A DNA stretch of 6,250 nucleotides, taken from assembly GCA_955652655.1 (NCBI GenBank), contig CATPCK010000750.1:1-6250 (forward strand), written 5' to 3'. The translations under genes were made by a program, and so were the position numbers. This DNA is from an uncultured Ktedonobacteraceae bacterium (GTDB taxonomy: Bacteria > Chloroflexota > Ktedonobacteria > Ktedonobacterales > Ktedonobacteraceae). Of the stretch, positions 1-6,221 are shown one piece after another; within the stretch, counting starts at the first letter, position 1; each line of letters opens with the position of its first letter. Below the pieces are notes generated by a model, which saw only the letters and a program-made list of their open reading frames with translations, made no database searches and had not been told where the DNA came from.

Positions 1-4
1 AGAC

Positions 5-54
5 AGGAGCATACATAAGTGAAGGAGGCACCTCCTTCACTCATGTATGCTCCT
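5..54 (-). repeat. 24-bp near-perfect inverted repeat, terminator-like hairpin
   Basis: Arms 5-28 and 31-54 are complementary over 24 bp with one mismatch (17/42) and a 2-base centre (29-30). Read as minus-strand RNA the mismatch becomes a G-U wobble, so the hairpin is fully paired on that strand. The right arm ends immediately beside the ABC ATPase stop codon (55-57), so the structure sits just downstream of that gene. This suggests a transcription terminator or mRNA 3' stabiliser. A U-tract cannot be confirmed because only four bases remain before the window edge. The stem also contains AAGGAG-type Shine-Dalgarno motifs, so a translational switch for a following gene is an alternative reading. 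Confidence 0.7.
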
Positions 55-726
55 TCACACAATCTGGCCATCCCGCATCGTAATAATACGGTTCGCCAGG
101 TTTCCTACTTCTAAAGCGTGGGTGACAATGACAAACGTCTGACCATGCTCCAGGTTCAGACGACAAAGCAGATCTAAGATCTCCTGAGCGTTTTCGCTAT
201 CCAGATTTCCTGTCGGCTCGTCTGCCCATACGATGGCTGGATCATTGGTCAGGGCGCGAGCAACCGTTACTCGCTGGCGTTGCCCCCCTGAAAGTTCGGC
301 TGGCCGGTGCCTGGCCCTGTTCAGGAGTCCCACCCGCTCTAACATCTCGAGGGCACGCCTGCGCGCCTTTTTAGCGGGAACTCTGGCGATAAGCATCGGG
401 AGTTCCACATTTTCCACTGCTGAAAGCACAGGGAGGAGGTTGAAATCCTGGAAGATAAACCCCATGTGCCGCGCACGGTATGCTGTCCGTTCATTGTCGC
501 TTAACTCGCGCAGATTGTCGCCCTGTATGAAAATGTTCCCCTCGTCGATGGTATCCAACCCCGACAGACAGTTCAACAGCGTTGTTTTGCCGCAGCCGCT
601 CGGCCCCATAATAGCAACCATCTCACCGGCCTCTACCGCCATATTGATACCATTGAGTGCCTCTACATGTAGTTGTCCGCTGTGGTAGATTTTCTTTACC
701 TGTTGTGCCTCGATAATCAATGACAT
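55..726 (-). CDS. ABC transporter ATP-binding protein, LolD/MacB/FtsE-type
   Basis: This is a 223-residue nucleotide-binding subunit that hydrolyses ATP to drive a separate membrane permease. Visible motifs, numbered from the chosen start, are Walker A GPSGCGKT (41-48), Q-loop FQDFNLL (Q93), signature LSGGQRQR (145-152), Walker [10 protein letters not shown] with catalytic E170, D-loop GNLD (173-176) and switch H203 in VTHA. The motif wording and length place it in the LolD/MacB/FtsE/SalX group, whose members export lipoproteins, peptides or drugs or act mechanically at the envelope. The substrate cannot be read from sequence. No permease is in the window; one may lie beyond the left edge, downstream on the minus strand. 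The open frame extends upstream to an ATG at 801, adding 25 residues. I prefer the ATG at 726 because [14 protein letters not shown] is the usual family N-terminus and the likely promoter overlaps the 801 start. Neither start has a strong Shine-Dalgarno. The protein ends directly after the DGQIV strand, slightly short at the C-terminus but not clearly truncated. Confidence 0.9.
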   Translation of the reverse strand: MSLIIEAQQVKKIYHSGQLHVEALNGINMAVEAGEMVAIMGPSGCGKTTLLNCLSGLDTIDEGNIFIQGDNLRELSDNERTAYRARHMGFIFQDFNLLPVLSAVENVELPMLIARVPAKKARRRALEMLERVGLLNRARHRPAELSGGQRQRVTVARALTNDPAIVWADEPTGNLDSENAQEILDLLCRLNLEHGQTFVIVTHALEVGNLANRIITMRDGQIV

Positions 727-805
727 TCCCGTTTTTCCATTAGCATTAACCAGATGTGTTTTCTTCACATTCTCAAAAAAATCTTGCTTAATAGCACCCA
801 TATAT

Positions 806-833
806 GCTATACTTCTGAGTTAGCGGGAGGCAA
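806..833 (-). promoter_or_regulatory. Candidate promoter for the ABC ATPase gene
   Basis: On the minus strand TTGCCT (833-828) and TATAGC (811-806) are separated by 16 bases, and each matches 4 of 6 sigma-70-type consensus positions. Transcription would start close to 799, giving a leader of about 70 bases to the ATG at 726. It would also make the upstream ATG at 801 leaderless or untranscribed. This is a consensus match only. Confidence 0.35.
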
Positions 834-844
834 GAATCTCCCGC
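823..844. repeat. Inverted repeat GCGGGAG-N8-CTCCCGC
   Basis: Seven-base perfect arms at 823-829 and 838-844 flank an 8-base loop in the divergent ABC/rpsB region. The left arm and part of the loop (GCGGGAGGCAAGA, 823-835) recur with one change at 1908-1920, downstream of rpsB. The repeat overlaps the candidate -35 of the ABC promoter, so it could be an operator, or a hairpin if transcribed. It has no U-tract, so an intrinsic terminator is unlikely. Confidence 0.5.
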
Positions 845-850
845 ATACAT

Positions 851-867
851 GTGATTATAATAATCAC
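851..867. promoter_or_regulatory. AT-rich palindrome GTGATTA-TAA-TAATCAC, possible operator or -10 element
   Basis: Perfect 7-base arms (851-857 and 861-867) are separated by TAA. A TATAAT occurs on the + strand at 856-861 and another on the minus strand at 859-854, but neither has a recognisable -35 at normal spacing. The symmetry and the location between divergent genes fit either a dimeric repressor site or a pair of overlapping -10 elements. No binding protein can be named. Confidence 0.35.
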
Positions 868-942
868 TTGCTAAGTTCACACGCTCTCTGAAAAGCGGAA
901 ACCCTGGTACCCCTGAGTTCCATTTTAAGGATACTACAAGAT

Positions 943-971
943 TTGCGGATACTGCAATTTACGTTGATAAT
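943..971 (+). promoter_or_regulatory. Candidate rpsB promoter
   Basis: TTGCGG (943-948) and GATAAT (966-971) are separated by 17 bases. They match 4/6 and 5/6 of the sigma-70 consensus at ideal spacing. Predicted transcription start is near 978, giving a short leader that still includes both GGAGGATC motifs ahead of rpsB. It is the best-looking + strand promoter in the intergenic region. Confidence 0.5.
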
Positions 972-980
972 GAAGAGAGC

Positions 981-1002
981 GGAGGATCAATAAGGGAGGA
1001 TC
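981..1002 (+). promoter_or_regulatory. Tandem Shine-Dalgarno motifs ahead of rpsB
   Basis: GGAGGATC occurs twice, at 981-988 and 995-1002, 14 bases apart. The second copy, within AGGGAGGA, lies 9 bases before the TTG at 1009 and fixes that codon as the start. The first copy has no start codon at working distance and may be a standby ribosome site. GGATC (984-988) can also pair with GATCC (999-1003), placing the AGGGAG core in a 10-base loop. Confidence 0.6.
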
Positions 1003-1008
1003 CATTTT

Positions 1009-1890
1009 TTGGCAAATATTATCTCAATGAAGCAGCTCCTGGAAGCCGGCGTACACTTCGGACATCAGACCCGTCGCTGGAACCCCAAAATGCAGCCCTT
1101 CATTTTTATGGATCGCAATGGCATCCATATCATCGATTTACAGCAGACGGTAACACGCCTTAATGAGGCCTACAAGTTTGTTGAGCAGCTTGCGGCCAAT
1201 GGCGAAACCATCCTCTTTGTAGGCACCAAGAAGCAAGCACAGGAAGCTGTAGCGGAAGAAGCTAAACGCTGTGGAATGTACTATGTCAATCAGCGCTGGC
1301 TTGGTGGTATGCTCACTAATTTCCAGACGATTCAGTCGCGTATTCGCTATCTTCGCGACCTGGAAACCCGTAAAGAACGCGGCGATTTCGAGCGCCTGCC
1401 CAAAAAAGAAGTGCAGCGCTTACAGGATGATATGACTCGTCTGGAGCGTATTCTCGGTGGTATCAAGGACATGCGGCGTCTGCCGAGCGCGCTCTTTATC
1501 ATTGATACACGTAAAGAACGCACGGCGGTCTTAGAGGCTCGCCGCCTGGAAATCCCCATCATCGCTCTCGCTGACACCAACTGTGATCCCGATGAGATGG
1601 ATTATCCTATTCCTGCCAACGACGATGCTATTCGTGCCGTTCGCTTGCTGTGTGCCAAAATCGCGGATGCAGCCGTTGAAGGGCGTCGCGAACTGGAGGC
1701 CCGGCAGAAGGATAGCGAACCGAAGGCTATTGAGGGCGAATCAGGTGAGCCATCGGAGACGCCAGTGCCAGAAGTGAGCGAAGCCGAACTTGCGGCGGTT
1801 CCTCCTGCCTTACCGGCTGGGGAAGCAGAATCTGCAACCCCCACTCCTACCCCTGCTGATTCTGAACTCGTTGCGGAAGAGGCACTCTAA
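1009..1890 (+). CDS. rpsB: 30S ribosomal protein S2
   Basis: S2 is a structural protein of the small ribosomal subunit, located between head and body on the solvent side and binding 16S rRNA. The N-terminal signature [23 protein letters not shown] (6-28), the [13 protein letters not shown] segment (68-80), [15 protein letters not shown] (91-105), LGGIKDM (149-155), the second S2 signature [25 protein letters not shown] (159-183) and [11 protein letters not shown] (201-211) are all clear. The TTG start is chosen from the Shine-Dalgarno at 994-1000 and from alignment of [10 protein letters not shown] with known S2 N-termini; the next ATG, at 1027, would leave the ribosome site too far away. At 293 residues it is about 50 longer than the roughly 240-residue E. 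coli and Bacillus proteins. The excess is an acidic Glu/Pro/Ala/Thr-rich tail from about residue 230, probably disordered. rpsB leads the cluster, with its own promoter and a long gap before tsf. Confidence 0.97.
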   Translation: MANIISMKQLLEAGVHFGHQTRRWNPKMQPFIFMDRNGIHIIDLQQTVTRLNEAYKFVEQLAANGETILFVGTKKQAQEAVAEEAKRCGMYYVNQRWLGGMLTNFQTIQSRIRYLRDLETRKERGDFERLPKKEVQRLQDDMTRLERILGGIKDMRRLPSALFIIDTRKERTAVLEARRLEIPIIALADTNCDPDEMDYPIPANDDAIRAVRLLCAKIADAAVEGRRELEARQKDSEPKAIEGESGEPSETPVPEVSEAELAAVPPALPAGEAESATPTPTPADSELVAEEAL

Positions 1891-1906
1891 AAAAGGAATT
1901 TTCACT

Positions 1907-1969
1907 GGCGGGAGGTAAGAGGAGGACACGGTGAAGAGCAACTTCACACCGGGCCTTCTGCCTCCCGCC
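1907..1969 (+). repeat. Structured rpsB-tsf intergenic hairpin region
   Basis: A perfect 9-bp stem joins 1907-1915 (GGCGGGAGG) to 1961-1969 (CCTCCCGCC). Inside it is a second hairpin, GTGAAG-agcaa-CTTCAC (1931-1947). Competing pairings exist: TAAGAGG (1916-1922) with CCTCTTA (1968-1974), and GGAGG (1921-1925) with CCTCC (1961-1965). No U-tract follows, so this is not a canonical intrinsic terminator. It could attenuate or stabilise the rpsB transcript, or separate rpsB from tsf expression by RNA processing. Confidence 0.5.
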
Positions 1970-2041
1970 TCTTACTGTATCTGGCAGGGTTTCAGAGACC
2001 AACATCTATCCTGGCAATGACATATACAGAGTTATACGTTT

Positions 2042-2111
2042 TTGTCAAGCACTCGGATACCAAATTTATGGACAGAGGTCACTGTACTTCTAACAGTCAT
2101 CTGAGTAGAAT
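2042..2111 (+). promoter_or_regulatory. Weak candidate promoter sequences upstream of tsf
   Basis: TTGTCA (2042-2047) matches 5/6 of a -35 and lies 17 bases before TTTATG (2065-2070), a poor -10. A better -10, TAGAAT (2106-2111), lacks a convincing -35. CTGGCA (2011-2016) with TATACG (2033-2038) at 16 bases is another weak pair just upstream. ACTGT (2081-2085) and ACAGT (2093-2097) form a small inverted repeat between them. The long gap after rpsB makes an internal promoter reasonable, but none of these is strong. Confidence 0.25.
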
Positions 2112-2144
2112 ACAACTGTAAGATTGAGGAGACAAAAAAACATT

Positions 2145-3604
<1,460 letters not shown>

Positions 3605-3635
3605 GGGCGGCCCTGGAGCCGCTCGGATGACAGGC

Positions 3636-3662
3636 CGGGCACCCGTAAGGAGTGTCCCTACA
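3636..3662 (-). repeat. Dispersed GTAGGGGC-family repeat, copy A
   Basis: On the minus strand these 27 bases start TGTAGGG and end CGGGTGCCCG. They match copy C (6152-6178) ungapped at 24 of 27 positions, and all three differences are transitions. The element lies in the pyrH-frr gap with its TGTAGGG end directly against the frr Shine-Dalgarno (3662-3668). It can form an imperfect hairpin (GGG/CCC and CAC/GTG with a bulge at 3655). The upstream sequence 3605-3635 is also GC-rich and may be a further part of the element. Confidence 0.75.
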
Positions 3663-3675
3663 AGGGAGCATTGCA

Positions 3676-4233
3676 ATGGCAGCAGATATTTTCGAGGATG
3701 CAGAACGACGTATGCACAAGGCTGTTGAGGCCCTGCGACAGGATTTGTCCGCTATTCGTACTGGCCGGGCCAGTGCGGCCCTGGTGGATCGTATCCAGGT
3801 CGATTACTATGGGGCTCCAACTCCGATCAACCAGGTTTGCCAGATTTCCGTTCCAGAGGCACGCCTGATAGTCATTCAGCCGTATGAGCGTAAACTGCTT
3901 ACCGATATTGAAAAGGCAATTCAAAAATCTGACCTGGGTATCAACCCCAATAATGATGGACAGGTTATTCGCCTCAATATCCCTCCTCTCAATGAGGAAC
4001 GCCGCCGCGAAATGGTGAAAACTCTCCATAAGAAGTTGGATGAACATAAAGTTGCGATTCGCAACATACGTCGTGACGCGCAAGACAAGTTACGTGATCG
4101 TGAAAAAAAGAAGGAAATTACTGAGGATGAGCTAAAACGTAGCTCCGAACGGCTACAGAAGCTCACCGACCGCTACATCGATGAGATGGACAAGGTCGGG
4201 AAAACCAAGGAACTGGAGATTCTGGAGGTCTAA
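3676..4233 (+). CDS. frr: Ribosome recycling factor
   Basis: RRF acts with EF-G to split the post-termination ribosome so that subunits can start a new round of translation. The protein is 185 residues, the usual family size. It has the two-domain pattern: helix-rich start MAADIFEDAERRMHKAVEALRQDLSAIRTGRASAALVDRI (1-40), a small beta domain through VDYYGAPTPINQVCQISVPEARLIVIQPY (42-70), LGINPNNDGQVIRLNIPPLNEERRREMVK (87-115), then long helices including AIRNIRRDAQDKLRD (127-141), whose arginines contact 23S rRNA in known RRFs, and the terminal KTKELEILEV. The start is the ATG at 3676 because AAGGGAG (3662-3668) lies 7 bases before it. A GTG at 3652 in the same frame falls inside the dispersed repeat and is rejected. 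The stop is 3 bases before the uppS start, and the last codons of frr contain the uppS ribosome site, so the two are coupled. Confidence 0.97.
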   Translation: MAADIFEDAERRMHKAVEALRQDLSAIRTGRASAALVDRIQVDYYGAPTPINQVCQISVPEARLIVIQPYERKLLTDIEKAIQKSDLGINPNNDGQVIRLNIPPLNEERRREMVKTLHKKLDEHKVAIRNIRRDAQDKLRDREKKKEITEDELKRSSERLQKLTDRYIDEMDKVGKTKELEILEV

Positions 4234-4236
4234 ATT

Positions 4237-5055
4237 TTGGCCAGGATACAAGATCTCTTTTCCCCTTCACAGGGGAAAAGAAAGGTGCGATCGCAGGCTA
4301 TTGCGGATTCGCTGTCAACATCAGAGCAAGCATCTCGTCCGTCACTCCGCCACCTGGCTATCATTATGGATGGCAATGGGCGATGGGCAACCAAACGTCA
4401 CTTGCCACGCCTGGCCGGCCATAATGCAGGCGTAAATGCATTACGCCGGGTCGTAGAGTGTGCTACTGATGAAAACATCGAAATGCTGAGCGTGTATGCT
4501 TTTTCAACCGAGAATTGGGGACGGCCGCGTGCAGAAGTTGACGGCTTGATGCGCCTCTTCTGGGAGACAATTCGCTCGGATTTGGAGAAGTTGCACCGTG
4601 ATGGAGTGCGCTTGCGCCATCTTGGTCGTTTACAAGATCTCTCGCCTGATATTCAGAAAGCTGTACGAGACTCCGTTGAGCTTACTCGCGACAATACCCG
4701 CATCGGCCTTAACGTCTGTTTTAATTATGGTGGACGTGCTGAACTGGTGGACGCCATTCGTCAGATCATCGCTGATGGACGTAATCCTGATACCATAACG
4801 GAAGAACTGATCAGTTCCTACCTGTATACACGCGATCTGCCAGACCCGGACATGGTTATTCGTACAGCAGGGGAAATGCGTGTCAGCAACTTCTTGCTGT
4901 GGCAATCGGCCTACAGTGAATATTATGCAACGCCAACACTGTGGCCTGATTTCGGACGAGAAGATTTACGTCAGGCTTTAGATAGCTACCATCGCCGGCA
5001 ACGACGTTTTGGCCGCATCACTGTTCCTCCGACCACTGTCGCGCAGGGAGAATAG
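4237..5055 (+). CDS. uppS: Isoprenyl (probably undecaprenyl) diphosphate synthase
   Basis: This cis-prenyltransferase condenses farnesyl diphosphate with isopentenyl diphosphate units to make the long-chain lipid carrier, usually C55, for peptidoglycan and other envelope glycans. It acts at the inner face of the membrane. Motifs are HLAIIMDGNGRWA (39-51, catalytic D45), the GH..G pattern GHNAGV (61-66), LSVYAFSTENWGRP (84-97), LNVCFNYGGRAELVDAI (158-174), and DPDMVIRTAGEMRVSNFLLWQSAYSEYY (203-230) with R209, R215, S217 and E228 in the positions that bind the allylic and homoallylic diphosphates. The chain length made cannot be settled from sequence. The TTG at 4237 is the start: GGAGGT (4224-4229) in the frr 3' end sits 7 bases before it and no suitable ATG precedes the catalytic motif. 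About 38 residues precede the core, somewhat longer than in E. coli. The 272-residue total is otherwise normal. Confidence 0.96.
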   Translation: MARIQDLFSPSQGKRKVRSQAIADSLSTSEQASRPSLRHLAIIMDGNGRWATKRHLPRLAGHNAGVNALRRVVECATDENIEMLSVYAFSTENWGRPRAEVDGLMRLFWETIRSDLEKLHRDGVRLRHLGRLQDLSPDIQKAVRDSVELTRDNTRIGLNVCFNYGGRAELVDAIRQIIADGRNPDTITEELISSYLYTRDLPDPDMVIRTAGEMRVSNFLLWQSAYSEYYATPTLWPDFGREDLRQALDSYHRRQRRFGRITVPPTTVAQGE

Positions 5056-5059
5056 ATGC

Positions 5060-5971
5060 GTGCATGGCGCAACTGAAGATAATGTACAATCGGATGCACC
5101 GAAAAAGGCTAACAGGCAATGGCGCATTTCTCTTGGTCAGCGCTGGCTGACCGCGGGTATTGCTATACCTCTCGTGCTTGTCTTCGTCTGGTTTGGCGGT
5201 TGGTGGGCATTTGCCGCGACGTTGCTCGTCGTCCTGCTGGGTACCCTTGAACTTCACAACATGATGCTCCACGCGGGGTATCGTCCACTTTTTGTAGTAA
5301 GCCTTGGGCTGAGTGTCCTTTTCCTTGTGGCCGCTATGTTTCCAGCGGAACGCCTTCTGCTACTTGAGATCGGCCTTGGCGCTGCCGTTCTGGTCTCTCT
5401 TCCCTGGCTCTTCTTTCGAAAAAAACTTGAAGGCGCACTGGTGGACTGGGCGCTCACCCTGTCTTTCTCCATTTACCTTGGCTGGCCGATGAGCTTTTTT
5501 CTATTGTTACGTGGCTATGAAGCTGGAAGAATCCCCGGGCCAAATGGCGCCTGGTTTTATTTGCCCGCTGGAGCCTGGTGGTTACTCGTCGTTTTACTGG
5601 GAGCCTGGGGTTTTGATGCTGCTGCTTTTTTTGCCGGGCACTATTTCGGCAGGCGTAAACTCGCTCCCAGTATCAGCCCCGCGAAAACATGGGAAGGAGG
5701 CTTTGGGGGCCTGGTTCTATCAATCGTGGCTGCCTTGCTCATCACTGTTATTCCCCTGGGGGTTCCCTGGTATCTGGCGATCGTGCTGGGGATTCTAATT
5801 GGAGTAGCCGCTGTCTTAGGTGACCTTGCAGAGTCCTTGATCAAACGTCAGACCAATGTCAAGGACAGCGGAAATATTATGCCAGGTCACGGAGGGATGC
5901 TTGATCGCATCGACAGTTTACTGTTTGTGGTTATTGTCGTCTATGTCTTCTCTCAGTTTGTAGGGAAATAG
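5060..5971 (+). CDS. cdsA: Phosphatidate cytidylyltransferase (CDP-diacylglycerol synthase)
   Basis: This integral membrane enzyme converts phosphatidic acid and CTP to CDP-diacylglycerol, the branch-point precursor of bacterial phospholipids. The C-terminal family signature is complete: S259-L-I-K-R263, K268-D269, H277-G-G, D282-R-I-D285. Upstream lie WGFDAAAFFAGHYFGRRKLAPSISPAKTWEGG (183-214) with the D186, K209 and E212 region typical of the active site. About eight hydrophobic segments are visible, for example near 31-60, 77-94, 100-119, 129-150, 172-195, 215-232, 236-254 and 287-301. The N-terminal 25 residues are hydrophilic. The start is taken as GTG 5060, with AGGGAG (5045-5050) 9 bases upstream. 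The frame could extend to a TTG at 5009, which would overlap uppS by 47 bases and has no ribosome site. It follows the uppS stop by 4 bases, so it is co-transcribed and coupled. No strong terminator follows it. Confidence 0.95.
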   Translation: MHGATEDNVQSDAPKKANRQWRISLGQRWLTAGIAIPLVLVFVWFGGWWAFAATLLVVLLGTLELHNMMLHAGYRPLFVVSLGLSVLFLVAAMFPAERLLLLEIGLGAAVLVSLPWLFFRKKLEGALVDWALTLSFSIYLGWPMSFFLLLRGYEAGRIPGPNGAWFYLPAGAWWLLVVLLGAWGFDAAAFFAGHYFGRRKLAPSISPAKTWEGGFGGLVLSIVAALLITVIPLGVPWYLAIVLGILIGVAAVLGDLAESLIKRQTNVKDSGNIMPGHGGMLDRIDSLLFVVIVVYVFSQFVGK

Positions 5972-6024
5972 ATCCTCCGAGCGCTGCTCTCGCCTACTTA
6001 CCGTCTGTGGCAAATCGTCAAATG

Positions 6025-6074
6025 TGTAGGGGCGAGGGAGATGTGGAGAAGGGTGGGGACCCTCGTGGTCGCCC
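6025..6074 (+). repeat. Dispersed GTAGGGGC-family repeat, copy B, with internal G-rich insert
   Basis: The left end TGTAGGGGC (6025-6033) is the same as in copy C. GGGCGA (6030-6035) pairs with TCGCCC (6069-6074). Between the arms are about 24 purine-rich bases not present in copies A and C, followed by a small hairpin GACC-ctcgt-GGTC (6058-6070). The element lies about 55 bases after the cdsA stop. I treat it as a related but interrupted copy; its relation to A and C rests on the ends only. Confidence 0.5.
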
Positions 6075-6089
6075 GCGCAATCTCACCCG

Positions 6090-6098
6090 TGCTATAAT
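6090..6098 (+). promoter_or_regulatory. Extended -10 promoter candidate pointing right
   Basis: TGC precedes a perfect TATAAT (6093-6098), making a TGnTATAAT extended -10. No -35 is visible at 16-18 bases, which extended -10 promoters can tolerate. Transcription would begin near 6105 and run through copy C of the repeat toward a gene beyond the right edge. A small imperfect hairpin (GCATATC, 6109-6115, with GATATAGC, 6121-6128) lies at the predicted 5' end. Confidence 0.4.
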
Positions 6099-6151
6099 AT
6101 AGAAGACAGCATATCTCTGTGATATAGCAACTGAAGCTAAAAACTAAAAAA

Positions 6152-6178
6152 TGTAGGGGCACCCCTTGCGGGTGCCCG
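6152..6178. repeat. Dispersed GTAGGGGC-family repeat, copy C; minus-strand terminator-like
   Basis: A perfect 8-bp stem, GGGCACCC (6157-6164) with GGGTGCCC (6170-6177), has a 5-base loop. The 27-base element matches copy A in opposite orientation. Read on the minus strand the stem is followed after 5 bases by six Ts and, after two more bases, further Ts (6151-6141). It could therefore terminate a leftward transcript entering from the right. On the + strand no T-tract follows. Confidence 0.7.
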
Positions 6179-6221
6179 CCCACGACCAGGCAAACAAACG
6201 TATATATTTAAAAGTGATACT

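Noticed and set aside
233..688. A 151-residue open frame on the + strand opposite the ABC ATPase
   Set aside because: It is a shadow of the clear ABC gene, with no family motifs and arginine/serine-rich composition typical of an antisense frame.
42..851. Inverted pair CATGTATGC (42-50) and GCATACATG (843-851) flanking the ABC gene, suggesting mobile-element ends
   Set aside because: Nine-base inverted matches are expected many times by chance in a window of this size, and there is no transposase or target duplication.
3652..3675. Upstream GTG start for frr adding MSLQGSIA
   Set aside because: The codon lies inside the dispersed repeat. The ATG at 3676 has a well-placed AAGGGAG and gives the standard 185-residue protein.
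5009..5059. Upstream TTG start for cdsA overlapping uppS
   Set aside because: It has no Shine-Dalgarno and would overlap uppS by 47 bases; the GTG at 5060 has AGGGAG at 9 bases.
5056..5076. Six-codon open frame MRAWRN immediately after the uppS stop
   Set aside because: It shares the cdsA ribosome site but is out of frame with cdsA and too short to support as a leader peptide without translation data.
5979..5989. GAGC-gct-GCTC hairpin after the cdsA stop as a terminator
   Set aside because: The stem is only 4 bp and no T-tract follows.
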